DNA of 46,166 nucleotides from Stagnimonas sp. (lineage in GTDB: Bacteria > Pseudomonadota > Gammaproteobacteria > Nevskiales > Nevskiaceae), in the NCBI GenBank assembly GCA_030652575.1, contig JAUSQI010000162.1:1-46166 (forward strand). The letters are read 5' to 3'. This document shows positions 28,345 through 37,177 of this stretch, one piece after another. Below the pieces are notes generated by a model. It made no database searches. It was given only the letters and a program-made list of their open reading frames with translations, and was not told the DNA's origin. Made by a program: the position numbers and the translations under genes. How positions within the stretch are numbered: the first letter of the stretch is position 1; every line of letters starts with the position of its first letter.

Positions 28345-29991
28345 TTGGAAAAACTCTTCGCGGTCATTGACGCCCTCAACAACTTCCTGCTGTCGGTGCC
28401 GATGCTGGTGGGCCTCTTGCTGACCGGCCTGATCTTCACAATCTGGAGCGGCTTCAGCCAGTACCGCTCGCTCACCCACGGCATCGCCCTGATCCGCGGC
28501 AAGGGCGGCGTCGACACCACGCAAGGCCCCGGCGCGCTGACGCATTTCCAGGCGCTCACCGCCGCACTTTCCGGCACCGTCGGCCTGGGTGCGATTGCCG
28601 GCATGGCAATTGCCGTCGAGCTGGGTGGGCCAGGCGCGATCTTCTGGATGTGGACCATCGGCATCGTCGGCATGGCGCTCAAGTCCACCGAGGTCACGCT
28701 GGCACTGCTCTACCGCGATGTCAGCGACCCGAAGAATCCGCACGGCGGCACCATGTTCGTGGCGCGCAACGCCATCGGCGGCACGGCAGGCAAGATCATC
28801 GGCACCGCCTTCGCGCTCTCTCTGCTGCTGTTCGCCTTCACCGGCGGCAACATGTTCCAGACCTGGAGCGCGGCCGACACCACACGCGAGTACTTCGGGG
28901 TGCCGCCTTGGGTTTCCGGGCTGATCATCGCGGTGCTGGCGGGCACGGTCATCATCGGCGGCATCACCCGCATCGGTAACGTCACCAAGACGCTGGTGCC
29001 GTTCAAGTGCGGCGTTTACGTGCTGTGCGGGCTGTACGTGATCCTGCAACACGCCAGCGAACTGCCGGCATTGATGCGGCTGATCTTCACCAGCGCGTTC
29101 TCGGCCACCGAAGGCGTGGGTGCATTCACCGGGGCGAGCTTCGGCATGGCCTTCATGTTCGGCATGAAGCGCGCGCTGTTTTCGAGCGAGTCGGGCCTGG
29201 GTACCGCACCCATCGCGCATTCGGCAGTGAAGACGCCGGAGCCGGTGACCGAAGGCGTGGTCTCGGGGCTTGAACCCTTCATCGATACCATCTTCGTCTG
29301 CACCGTCACCGGTCTGGTCATCCTCTGCACCGGGCTCTGGAACCGCCCGCCTGCCCTGCACTTCGACGTGCCGCCCGCCATCGTCAAAGTCAGCGAAGGG
29401 CACTGGCAACCGCAGCCGGTGGTCTTCAAGGGCAGCGAACAGCTGAAGGCCGGCGCGCCCGTGTTCATGGTGCTCGCCACACCCGAGGGACGCATCCGCA
29501 GCTACGGCACGCTGGCGACCGCACCGGAAGTCGCAAGCGATGCGCTGAAGGTGAACTGGCGTCCCGTCGCCTCGTCAAGCCGGCCGGACGTCGCCGAATC
29601 CGGCCTGTTTGCGGACTATCGCGGTGCGACGCTGGTGGCCAAGAGCTTCGATGCCGAACACGAGGGCCTGGGGCGCTGGCTCATCACCATCGCGGTGTGG
29701 GTGTTCTCGCTTTCCACGCTCATCAGTTACGGCTATTACGCCGAGCAGGCGGTGATTTTCCTGGGCGGTGCCAAGCACATCCTGCCCTTGCGCCTGCTCT
29801 GGTGCGCGGCGGCGGCCCTGGCTTGCGCGGGCTGGCTTGAAACCAGTGAGCAGCTTGATGCGATCAGCACGATCGGCATGGGTTTCATGTATGCCATCAA
29901 CCTGCCGATGATGCTGTTCCTGGGCCATCGCGCCATGCGCGCCTGGCACGATTATTTTCGCCGCCGCGCCTTGAAACTTGCGCAGGGCTAA
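28345..29991 (+). CDS. Sodium:amino acid symporter, AGCS family
   Basis: 548 residues from a TTG start preceded by GGGAG. No earlier or later start fits as well. AGCS signatures are present: GALTHFQALTAALSGTVGLGAIAGMAIAV, the FWMW end of helix 3, SSESGLGTAPIAHSAVKTPEPVTEG and SYGYYAEQAVIFLGG. It takes up alanine, glycine or a similar small amino acid with sodium. Residues about 332-440 form a soluble, non-membrane insertion between two helices (PPAIVKVSEGHWQPQPVVFK onward), which explains why the protein is longer than the usual 450-500. Confidence 0.9.
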   Translation: MEKLFAVIDALNNFLLSVPMLVGLLLTGLIFTIWSGFSQYRSLTHGIALIRGKGGVDTTQGPGALTHFQALTAALSGTVGLGAIAGMAIAVELGGPGAIFWMWTIGIVGMALKSTEVTLALLYRDVSDPKNPHGGTMFVARNAIGGTAGKIIGTAFALSLLLFAFTGGNMFQTWSAADTTREYFGVPPWVSGLIIAVLAGTVIIGGITRIGNVTKTLVPFKCGVYVLCGLYVILQHASELPALMRLIFTSAFSATEGVGAFTGASFGMAFMFGMKRALFSSESGLGTAPIAHSAVKTPEPVTEGVVSGLEPFIDTIFVCTVTGLVILCTGLWNRPPALHFDVPPAIVKVSEGHWQPQPVVFKGSEQLKAGAPVFMVLATPEGRIRSYGTLATAPEVASDALKVNWRPVASSSRPDVAESGLFADYRGATLVAKSFDAEHEGLGRWLITIAVWVFSLSTLISYGYYAEQAVIFLGGAKHILPLRLLWCAAAALACAGWLETSEQLDAISTIGMGFMYAINLPMMLFLGHRAMRAWHDYFRRRALKLAQG

Positions 29992-30006
29992 ACCAGTCTG
30001 CCTGCC

Positions 30007-31083
30007 ATGAAAACCATGACGCTGGCAGCACATGCGCAGTCTCCGAAAACCGGCGTACTGCTGGTCAACCTCGGCACGCCGGAGGCGCCTACGCCCAAGG
30101 CGATCCGCGCCTATCTCAAGGAGTTCCTGAGCGACACCCGCGTGGTCGACGTCGAGCCCGCGCTGTGGTGGCCCATCCTCAATCTCATCATCCTCAACAC
30201 GCGGCCGAAGAAACTGGCGGCGAAGTATCAGGCGATCTGGACTGCCGAGGGCGGGCCTCTCGTCGCCATCGGCAAGAAACAGGCGGCGGGCATTGCCCAA
30301 CGCCTGTCTGCACGAACCGGCGCTGCGGTGCCCGTCGCACTCGCAATGCGTTACGGCGTGCCGGGCATAGAAGCCGCCTTGGCAGAGCTGGATGCGCAGG
30401 GTGTGCGCCGCATCGTGCTGCTGCCCCTGTTTCCGCAGTACTCGGCCAGCACGACAGCGGCCGTGCTGGACGCCACGTTTGCGGCGCTCAGCCGTCGCCG
30501 CTGGGTGCCTGAACTCGTCACCCTCAACAGCTATCACGACCACCCGGGCTACATCGATGCACTGGCTGCCAGCGTGGAGGCACACTGGGCGACTGCTGGG
30601 CGAGGGGCGCATCTGCTGATGTCGTTTCACGGCATTCCACAGCGCTACTTCGATCTGGGCGATCCCTACTTTTGTCATTGCCAGAAAACAGGGCGCTTGC
30701 TGGCAGAGCGCCTGGGGCTTTCAACTACCGACTGGAGCCTGAGTTTTCAATCCCGCTTCGGCAAGGAACCGTGGATCAAGCCCTATACCAACGAGCATCT
30801 CGAAGAACTGGCGGCGCGCGGCATCAAGACACTGGATGTGATCGCGCCCGGTTTTGCGGCGGATTGCCTGGAGACGCTGGAAGAAATCGCCGTCGAATAT
30901 CACGAAGACTTCACCAAGCTGGGCGGCACGCTGCGCTACGTCGCCGCCTTGAATGACGGCAGCCCACACCTTGATGCACTCACGGATCTGTTGCTGTCTG
31001 CATTCGGCCCATCACAACCCGTGCTGCTTGGCCCAACGACCCTAGCGCAGCGCGCGGAGCAGCTCATACAAACTGCTCAGTGA
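30007..31083 (+). CDS. hemH: Ferrochelatase
   Basis: 358 residues. The motifs are GVLLVNLGTPEAPTPKAIRAYL, FPQYSASTTAAV, the catalytic His208 in LLMSFHGIPQRY, FCHCQKT, and SFQSRFGKEPWIKPYT with the DVIAPGFAADCLETLEEI end. It inserts ferrous iron into protoporphyrin IX, the final step of haem synthesis. Its 3' end overlaps the convergent OmpA-like gene by 7 bases. It follows the AGCS transporter gene after 15 bases and may share its transcript. Confidence 0.97.
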   Translation: MKTMTLAAHAQSPKTGVLLVNLGTPEAPTPKAIRAYLKEFLSDTRVVDVEPALWWPILNLIILNTRPKKLAAKYQAIWTAEGGPLVAIGKKQAAGIAQRLSARTGAAVPVALAMRYGVPGIEAALAELDAQGVRRIVLLPLFPQYSASTTAAVLDATFAALSRRRWVPELVTLNSYHDHPGYIDALAASVEAHWATAGRGAHLLMSFHGIPQRYFDLGDPYFCHCQKTGRLLAERLGLSTTDWSLSFQSRFGKEPWIKPYTNEHLEELAARGIKTLDVIAPGFAADCLETLEEIAVEYHEDFTKLGGTLRYVAALNDGSPHLDALTDLLLSAFGPSQPVLLGPTTLAQRAEQLIQTAQ

Positions 31084-31892
31084 GTGAGTGTCGTCACGAC
31101 GCGGCGATTGCGCGCAGCAGTGCCGCTCTTCTGCACGGCGTTTTCGGCCTGAATACGATCCGCGGCAATCCCTTCTTGCGAGAAAGCCGCACGCACCGCG
31201 GCCATGCGGGCGGCGGCCAGAGTGGCGGCATCGGGTTCCTGCGCATCGGCATAAGCCGAAATATGCAGTCGCGCCGCTGAGTCGGCCATGAGACGACGCG
31301 CAAAAACCTTCGTGTAGGCTTTTATGGCAGCCAGATCACTGCGACCCAAGCGTGCGCTGTTGTGATGAAAACGGAGTATCAGCTCAGGCGCTTCTGCAAC
31401 GAGTGCGGACGGGTTCACAGAATTGCGACTGCCGATGGGGCCGAGCACAACAGCAGGCACAGACGCACCTGCTGTAGGCAACCCAACACTTGAGCGAGGT
31501 GCTGCTGCGGGGTCCGGTCGCTCACCCGCTGCGCAACCGATCGCATTGACCGGCAATGCCAAGGGGGTCTTTGGGCAGCGGTCGATGCCATTGGCCACGC
31601 CGTCGAAATCCGTGTCCAGCGCACAACCTTTTTGATCGACTACCGCGCCGGGTGTGCTGTAGGGGCAATCATCGACATCATCCGGCAAGCCATCGAGATC
31701 GCTGTCGTCGCGGCGCACGGGGCACCCCTTCGAATCGACCTGCACGCCCGGATGGGTATAGGGGCAATCGTCGATTTCATCGGATACCAGATCGCCGTCA
31801 CCGTCAACCATGTAAGGCGACTGCGCGCCCGCAATGGCGACGAACAGAGCACCAGCCAACAGTAACGAAATCCGACGGATGGGTGCGGTCAT
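31077..31892 (-). CDS. OmpA-like protein with thrombospondin-3 calcium repeats
   Basis: 271 residues. A signal peptide (RRISLLLAGALFVAIAGA) is followed by three Asp-rich TSP type-3 repeats at about residues 29-110 (DGDGDLVSDEIDDCP, DSDLDGLPDDVDDCP, DTDFDGVANGIDRCP), each ending in a Cys-Pro and spaced by short loops with KGC. The C-terminal 110 residues look like a degenerate OmpA/MotB peptidoglycan-binding domain (LRFHHNSARLGRSDL, LHISAYADAQEPD, AARNRRVVTTL). No beta-barrel is present. It probably sits in the periplasm binding calcium and cell wall. Confidence 0.8.
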   Translation of the reverse strand: MTAPIRRISLLLAGALFVAIAGAQSPYMVDGDGDLVSDEIDDCPYTHPGVQVDSKGCPVRRDDSDLDGLPDDVDDCPYSTPGAVVDQKGCALDTDFDGVANGIDRCPKTPLALPVNAIGCAAGERPDPAAAPRSSVGLPTAGASVPAVVLGPIGSRNSVNPSALVAEAPELILRFHHNSARLGRSDLAAIKAYTKVFARRLMADSAARLHISAYADAQEPDAATLAAARMAAVRAAFSQEGIAADRIQAENAVQKSGTAARNRRVVTTLTH

Positions 31893-31993
31893 GGGCTTGG
31901 GTGCGGATTCGGCTTTTCAGCGGATTTCTATGAACGGATTCAACTCTACACCAGCCCATCCAATACATCTTTCGTCACTGCATCTTTGATGCC

Positions 31994-32025
31994 AAAAAAA
32001 ACCCCCGCTGGTGCGGGGGTTTTTT
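31994..32025 (-). terminator. Terminator of the major OmpA gene
   Basis: CCCCCGC-TGGT-GCGGGGG with eight A on the left and six T on the right, 14 bases after the ompA stop on the minus strand. The flanks allow bidirectional use. Confidence 0.9.
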
Positions 32026-32039
32026 GCAACAGATGCAGC

Positions 32040-33131
32040 TTACTCGCCAGTCTTGACTTCGGCGCGGCGGTTGAGCGCACGGCCTTCAGCGGACTGGTTG
32101 TCAGCCTTCGGCGTGGTTTCGCCGTAAGCAAAGGTGTGGATGCGGCTTGCATCAACGCCCTTCTTCACGAGGTAGCTACGAACCGCATTGGCGCGACGCT
32201 CGGACAGAGCCTGGTTGTAACCCTCGGAACCGATCCAGTCGGTGTGGCCAGCGATGTTCACGCGGAGGCTCTTGTAAGCGCCCGAGTTCACCACTTCAGC
32301 CGCGTTGTCGAGAATCATCATGCCAGCAGAGGTAACCTCGGAACGATCAAACTCGAACAGCACGTCGTCAAACTGACGTGCGCCACCGCCGGTTGCCGGC
32401 GTGGTGTCGCGGGGGCAGCCGTTGGCATCGACCAGAGCGCCGCGAGCGCTGCCCGGGCAGCGATCGAGAGCATCCGGCACGCCGTCGCCATCGGAGTCAA
32501 GCGTCTTGGAGCCGCCGGCAGCAGCGCCAGCAGCGGCGGTTGAAGCAACTGCAACCTTGGGACCAACCGGCAGCACGAGACCCACCTTGATGATCGGCTC
32601 GTTCAGCTGGTCGATCTGGGGGAAGCTCTGCTCGACCTTGTCCAGGAAAGCCCAGCGATAGCGCGCATCGCCACGCAGACCGACGTCGTAACCAGCAACG
32701 TCAAACCAGGAAATGAAACCCAGACCGGCATCGACCATCGGCTGGGTATCTTTCACGCCGGTACCGAGCACGTCCGTGCGCTGCACGCCTGCACCGATGC
32801 CGAAGTAGGGGGAAAACAGCTTTTCGCGGCTGTAGAAAAACTGGCCGTCGAGCTTCATGCCGTATTCACGCCAGAGGGCACCCGTGGCGCCATTGCGGTC
32901 ATTGAAACGGGAATAGAAGGTGCCAAGTTCGGCATTCCAATATTTGTTGAGCGTCTTGCCCGCGCCGTAATACCAGCCCAAACCTTCTTCAGATCCACGG
33001 TCGTTTTCATCGAACGTGTAGGCAAACATCGGGGAAACATAAGGGCGCTTGTCGATGAACTCTTCCGCGTGCAGCGGCAGAGCCAGCCCGATGAGCGTGG
33101 CCGCAAGCGCGGCGCGGGTAGCGTTTTTCAT
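32040..33131 (-). CDS. OmpA/OprF-type outer-membrane protein
   Basis: 363 residues. A signal peptide ends LPLHA, and about 180 residues follow with alternating aromatic beta-strands (YVSPMFAYTFDENDRG, GWYYGAGKTL, GDARYRWAF) consistent with an eight-stranded barrel. Next is an Ala/Gly linker, one TSP3-type repeat (DSDGDGVPDALDRCPG, about 214-229), and a C-terminal OmpA domain with VLFEFDRSEVTSAGM, NIAGHTDWIGSEGYNQALSERRANAV and ALNRRAEVK. It anchors the outer membrane to peptidoglycan. It has a good promoter and terminator of its own, so it is likely abundant. Confidence 0.93.
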   Translation of the reverse strand: MKNATRAALAATLIGLALPLHAEEFIDKRPYVSPMFAYTFDENDRGSEEGLGWYYGAGKTLNKYWNAELGTFYSRFNDRNGATGALWREYGMKLDGQFFYSREKLFSPYFGIGAGVQRTDVLGTGVKDTQPMVDAGLGFISWFDVAGYDVGLRGDARYRWAFLDKVEQSFPQIDQLNEPIIKVGLVLPVGPKVAVASTAAAGAAAGGSKTLDSDGDGVPDALDRCPGSARGALVDANGCPRDTTPATGGGARQFDDVLFEFDRSEVTSAGMMILDNAAEVVNSGAYKSLRVNIAGHTDWIGSEGYNQALSERRANAVRSYLVKKGVDASRIHTFAYGETTPKADNQSAEGRALNRRAEVKTGE

Positions 33132-33198
33132 TATTTAAAGCTCCAAGCGTTGTGAAATGGTGGCTACAGCAAAGTGGGCAAAAGTGCAGCGCAACAAA

Positions 33199-33228
33199 AT
33201 TATAGTCACTACCCCTATCCTTCCGCAA
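33199..33228 (-). promoter_or_regulatory. Likely strong promoter of the ompA gene
   Basis: On the minus strand TTGCGG (-35, 33223-33228) and a perfect TATAAT (-10, 33199-33204) are 18 bases apart. The predicted message has a leader of about 60 bases with GGAG before the ATG. Confidence 0.6.
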
Positions 33229-33289
33229 AGTGAAAAGCAGGCAATTTGCTTGCCGCACTCTTATCCCGACACCTTAATCGTAAATTACT

Positions 33290-34327
33290 GTGACTGATTT
33301 CCTGCTCGAATACGGAATGTTTCTCGCCAAGTCAATAACCTTGGTGGTGGCTTTATTGCTATGCCTGGCGGCGATATTAAGTGCAGCGCGCGACGCGCGC
33401 CATCAAGAAACCGAGCGGCTGGATGTGGAGCCACTGAACGATCGTCTCGATCGCATGCGTGATGCTCTGGAATCCGAGCTTCTCGACGAGGCCGCACACA
33501 AGAAAATCGTCAAATCGCGCAATAAAGCCAAAAAGGCGCTGCTTAAATCAATCATCACCGAACGCCCGCACCTCTACGTGCTCGATTTCGATGGCGATCT
33601 CGAAGCCTCTGCCGTCAGCCAGCTGCGCGAAGAAATCACCGCCTTGCTGCAAGTGCTCAAGAAAGGCGACGAAGTGCTGCTGCGGCTCGAAAGCGAAGGC
33701 GGCCTTGTGCACAGCTACGGCCTTGCAGCGAGCCAGCTCAAGCGCCTGCGTGACCGGCAGTTCAAACTGACGGTTGCCGTCGACAAGGTGGCGGCCAGCG
33801 GCGGCTATCTGATGGCCTGCGTCGCCGATCACATTCTGGCGGCACCGTTTGCCATCGTCGGCTCCATCGGCGTGGTGGCGCAGATTCCCAACGTGCATCG
33901 CCTGCTCAAAAAATACGATGTCGATGTGGAACTGCACACTGCCGGGGTGCACAAGCGAACGCTGACAATGCTGGGCGAAAACACCGACGCCGCACGCGAA
34001 AAGTTTCGCGAGGAACTCGAAGACACCCACAAGCTGTTCAAGCAGTTCGTCACCGAACATCGTCCTCAAGTGGCAATCGACAAGGTCGCGACCGGCGAGC
34101 ACTGGTTCGGCACGCGCGCACTGGCCATCAAACTGGTCGACGAACTGAAAACCAGCGACGACTATCTTCTGGAACGTGCGGCCGTCGCCGATTTGTATGC
34201 CGTGCGCTACCGCAAGAAGAAGCCATTGGCCGAAAGACTGCAGCTGAGCCTGTTCAAATTGTTCAAGCCCGCCAGCGTCCAGGCACTCGCGGCAGAGGTG
34301 CCTCAGCGCCAACACTTCATGCTGTAA
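33290..34327 (+). CDS. sohB: SohB-type inner-membrane peptidase (S49 family)
   Basis: 345 residues from a GTG start. One N-terminal membrane helix (SITLVVALLLCLAAIL, about residues 15-30) is followed by a coiled, charged linker and then the S49 fold: LYVLDFDGDLEASAV, LRLESEGGLVHSYGLA, the nucleophile Ser170 in VAASGGYLMA, IVGSIGVVAQIPN and the general base Lys222 in GVHKRTLTMLGEN. It is a periplasm-facing serine/lysine protease of the signal-peptide-peptidase type, thought to degrade damaged envelope proteins. It is divergent from ompA. Confidence 0.92.
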   Translation: MTDFLLEYGMFLAKSITLVVALLLCLAAILSAARDARHQETERLDVEPLNDRLDRMRDALESELLDEAAHKKIVKSRNKAKKALLKSIITERPHLYVLDFDGDLEASAVSQLREEITALLQVLKKGDEVLLRLESEGGLVHSYGLAASQLKRLRDRQFKLTVAVDKVAASGGYLMACVADHILAAPFAIVGSIGVVAQIPNVHRLLKKYDVDVELHTAGVHKRTLTMLGENTDAAREKFREELEDTHKLFKQFVTEHRPQVAIDKVATGEHWFGTRALAIKLVDELKTSDDYLLERAAVADLYAVRYRKKKPLAERLQLSLFKLFKPASVQALAAEVPQRQHFML

Positions 34328-34367
34328 TCGTCGAATCGCCAATCACTGCCAATGGATGATCTCTGCC

Positions 34368-35003
34368 ATGAAACTCCTCAGCGATACCTTTGAAGACGGC
34401 GGCATCATCCCCGGCCGCTGCGGGTTCTGCGTCAAGGACCCGAAGAATTTTTTGCGGTTGTCGCAAAACCTTTCGCCGCAGCTGGAATGGCGTGGCGCGC
34501 CTGAAGAAACCCAAAGTTTCGTGCTGGTGTGCATCGACCCCGACGCGCCTGCGACCAAACCCGATTACGTCAACACACCCGGCAAATTGATCCCTGCCAG
34601 ATACCCGCGCGGCAATTTCGTGCACTGGATCCTGGTCGACATCGCCTCGACAATCACGCAGCTCGGGGAGGGTGATTGTTCACGCGCCGTCATCCCCGGC
34701 GGCAAGCGCATCCCCGACGGGCCCGATGGCAGCCGCCAGGGCTTGAACGATTACACCGCTTGGTTCGCCGGCGACAAAAACATGGAAGGCCCTTATCTGG
34801 GCTACGACGGCCCCTGTCCGCCATTCAATGACAGCATTCCGCACCGCTATGTATTCACGCTTTATGCACTCGACGTGCCGACCTTGGCGGTGAGCGGCAG
34901 CTTCACACTCACCGACGTCACCCAGGCATTGCGCGGCCATGTGCTGGCAGAGGCGACGATTACCGGCCGTTACGCCACCAACCCCGACATCCGCCTGAAA
35001 TAG
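34368..35003 (+). CDS. YbhB/YbcL-type phosphatidylethanolamine-binding protein
   Basis: 211 residues from ATG 34368, MKLLSDTFEDG. An in-frame ATG four codons earlier is possible. PEBP/RKIP family hallmarks are SPQLEWRGAPEETQSFVLVCIDPDAP, the ligand-site FVHWILVDI, and YLGYDGPCPPFNDSIPHRYVFTLYALD. There is no signal peptide, so it is cytoplasmic. The biochemical role of the bacterial members is uncertain. It lies between two envelope proteases, which suggests but does not prove an envelope-stress link. Confidence 0.9.
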   Translation: MKLLSDTFEDGGIIPGRCGFCVKDPKNFLRLSQNLSPQLEWRGAPEETQSFVLVCIDPDAPATKPDYVNTPGKLIPARYPRGNFVHWILVDIASTITQLGEGDCSRAVIPGGKRIPDGPDGSRQGLNDYTAWFAGDKNMEGPYLGYDGPCPPFNDSIPHRYVFTLYALDVPTLAVSGSFTLTDVTQALRGHVLAEATITGRYATNPDIRLK

Positions 35004-35089
35004 CTTTCAGCGCGCGGAACCGGCGGCATCGCGGACGGTCAATGCCCCTGCCGCACTCTGCGGTTTTTACCTGCAAAGGACACCACAAG

Positions 35090-36508
35090 ATGTCTCGTCA
35101 CTCATTGCTCAACACCAGTCTTGCCGCCGCTGCCGTCGGCTTCGGCATCACCGCTGCGGTGCTATCGCTTTCCACCACCGCGCCGCAGGTGGCCCACGCT
35201 GACCTGCCGCCAGCGATGCTTGCCGCACCCAGCACGGGCGGCCTGCCATCGCTGGCACCGATGCTGCGCGAGACGATGCCAGCCGTCGTCAACATCTCTG
35301 TCACCAGCAAGGTGGATGTGCAAAACCCGCTCGGGCCGATGATGGACGACCCCAATTTCCGCCGCTTTTTCGGCATCCCCGACCAGCCGCGTGAGCGTGA
35401 AGCGCAATCGCTGGGCTCCGGCACCATCGTCGATGCCGCCAAGGGCTACATCCTCACCAACAACCATGTCGTTGCCGATGCTGACGACATCAAGGTGCGC
35501 CTCTCGGACGACCGCGAGTTTGCCGCCAAGCTCATCGGCAAAGACCCGGACAGCGATCTTGCGGTGATCCAGATCAAGGCCGAGCGACTGAAGGCACTCA
35601 CCATCGGCAATTCAGACGCAATGCAGGTGGGTGATTTTGTCGTCGCCATCGGCTCGCCGTTTGGCCTGCGCCAGACGGCGACCACCGGCATCGTCAGCGG
35701 CCTGGGCCGCGCCACAGGCGGCGGCAATATCGAAGACTTCATCCAGACCGACGCCTCGATCAACCCCGGCAACTCCGGCGGCGCACTCATCAACCTGCGT
35801 GGCGAACTGGTCGGCGTGCCCAGCCAGATCCTCTCGCGCAGCGGCGGCAACATCGGCATCGGTTTTGCCATCCCCGCCAATCTCGCCAAGAGCGTGATGG
35901 CGCAGCTGATTGAAACCGGCAGCGTCACCCGCGGCCGCATCGGCGTGCAGGGTCAGGACATCACGCCCGAACTTGCCAAGTCGTTCGGCCTGCCCACGGC
36001 ACGTGGCGTCGTCGTTTCGCGTGTTGTACCCAAGGGCCCGGCTGACAAGGCTGGCTTGAAGGTGGAAGACATCATCCTGCGCGCCAATGGCCGCGAAGTG
36101 ACCGATTTCTCGCAGTTGCGCACCGTGATTGGCCTGCTGCGCGTCGGTGAAAAAGTGGAGCTGGAAATCCTGCGCGAAGGCAAGCCCAAGACCATTTCGG
36201 TGGCAGTCGGCAAAGATACTGATGGTGCCGCCAGCGGCAGCTCGGTGCACCCCAAACTACAGGGTGCGACCTTCGCCGCTGCGGATGAAAGCAACACCGA
36301 TGGCGATGCCCGCGGCGTGGTGGTCGCAAAGATCGACCCGCGCTCCGCCGCTGCCCGCACGGGCTTGCGCCAGGGTGACGTCATCATCGGCGTCAACCGC
36401 AAGCCGGTAGCAGATATGGAGGGCTTCACCAAGCTCACCCAAGGCAAAGGCGATCTGTTGCTGCATGTGCGGCGTGGTGAAGGCGCTTTGTTCCTGCTCG
36501 TCCAGTAG
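35090..36508 (+). CDS. DegP/DegQ-type periplasmic serine protease
   Basis: 472 residues from ATG 35090, preceded by AAAGGA. A longer start at 35042 lacks a ribosome site. The signal peptide is residues 1-38 or so (ending VAHA). The trypsin-like domain carries the triad His126 (TNNHVVAD), Asp156 (DSDLAV) and Ser229 (NPGNSGGALI). Two PDZ domains follow (from about 285, GRIGVQGQDI, and about 385, RGVVVAKIDP). It degrades or refolds misfolded envelope proteins. A very stable terminator follows. Confidence 0.95.
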   Translation: MSRHSLLNTSLAAAAVGFGITAAVLSLSTTAPQVAHADLPPAMLAAPSTGGLPSLAPMLRETMPAVVNISVTSKVDVQNPLGPMMDDPNFRRFFGIPDQPREREAQSLGSGTIVDAAKGYILTNNHVVADADDIKVRLSDDREFAAKLIGKDPDSDLAVIQIKAERLKALTIGNSDAMQVGDFVVAIGSPFGLRQTATTGIVSGLGRATGGGNIEDFIQTDASINPGNSGGALINLRGELVGVPSQILSRSGGNIGIGFAIPANLAKSVMAQLIETGSVTRGRIGVQGQDITPELAKSFGLPTARGVVVSRVVPKGPADKAGLKVEDIILRANGREVTDFSQLRTVIGLLRVGEKVELEILREGKPKTISVAVGKDTDGAASGSSVHPKLQGATFAAADESNTDGDARGVVVAKIDPRSAAARTGLRQGDVIIGVNRKPVADMEGFTKLTQGKGDLLLHVRRGEGALFLLVQ

Positions 36509-36542
36509 TCTCGTATCCAGCTCCCTGATTGCTGTGTATCCA

Positions 36543-36575
36543 GCTCCGCCAAGTGAAAACTTGGCGGAGCTTTTT
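36543..36575 (+). terminator. Terminator after the DegP-like gene
   Basis: A 12-bp perfect stem GCTCCGCCAAGT/ACTTGGCGGAGC with a GAAA tetraloop, followed by five T. Confidence 0.93.
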
Positions 36576-36604
36576 CATGGTTCGCGACACGTATACTTAT
36601 CCGC

Positions 36605-36799
36605 ATGTTGCATGACGATCTCGACCTGCTGGGCACCAAAATCCTGCGTCTCTCTGCGGCCTACCGGCAGGAGCGGCTGGAGAAGAAGCGCGCGTTGCAG
36701 GAACGCGATCGTCTTCTGGCCCTGAACGCCGAGCTCAAGCGCCGCATCGAAGGTGTCGTCGAGCGCTTGCGCCAGCTCGAACAGGAGGCCGCACCATGA
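36605..36799 (+). CDS. Small coiled-coil protein upstream of zapA
   Basis: 64 residues, almost wholly a charged coiled coil (LSAAYRQERLEKKRALQERD, then LLALNAELKRRIEGVVERLRQLEQE). It fits the short ZapB-like family (TIGR02449) commonly found just before zapA. The stop overlaps the zapA start by 4 bases, so the two are translationally coupled. A role at the division ring beside ZapA is inferred from neighbourhood and shape. Confidence 0.85.
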   Translation: MLHDDLDLLGTKILRLSAAYRQERLEKKRALQERDRLLALNAELKRRIEGVVERLRQLEQEAAP

Positions 36800-37119
36800 A
36801 GCCTGCCACCCCCACGCCTGATGCGATCACCATCAACGTCAAGATCATGGGGCGTGAATATGCCGTGACCTGCCCGCCGGCCGAGCATGAGGCGCTGGTG
36901 GCTTCGGCCGAGTTCTTGAACGAACGCATGAGCGGCATCAAGAAACGCGGCCGCGCGTTGACCGCCGAGAAGATTGCGGTGATGGCCGCACTCAATCTCG
37001 CGCGCGAGTTTCTGACCTTGAAGGGCGATGACAAGGTCGTGCCGCACGACAGCAAAACCAGCGACCGCGTGAAGCAGTTCACCCGCGATATCGACACCGC
37101 GCTCAACGGCAGTGATTGA
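36796..37119 (+). CDS. zapA: Cell division protein ZapA
   Basis: 107 residues. ITINVKIMGREYAVTCPPAEHEALVASAEFLNERMSGI is the globular head, followed by the long C-terminal helix RALTAEKIAVMAALNLAREFL that forms the antiparallel tetramer. ZapA bundles FtsZ filaments at midcell. The gene is placed directly before 6S RNA, the order conserved in many proteobacteria. Confidence 0.95.
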   Translation: MKPATPTPDAITINVKIMGREYAVTCPPAEHEALVASAEFLNERMSGIKKRGRALTAEKIAVMAALNLAREFLTLKGDDKVVPHDSKTSDRVKQFTRDIDTALNGSD

Positions 37120-37165
37120 ACGATGCAATCAAAAACATTCAGCGCTTGTACCGGGCGCTGCGGTG

Positions 37166-37171
37166 TATGAT
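37166..37171 (+). promoter_or_regulatory. -10 element of the 6S RNA promoter
   Basis: TATGAT ends seven bases before the predicted 5' end of 6S RNA. No clear -35 at 16-18 bases is visible; TTGTAC at 37146 is too close (14 bases). Confidence 0.45.
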
Positions 37172-37177
37172 TTATGA

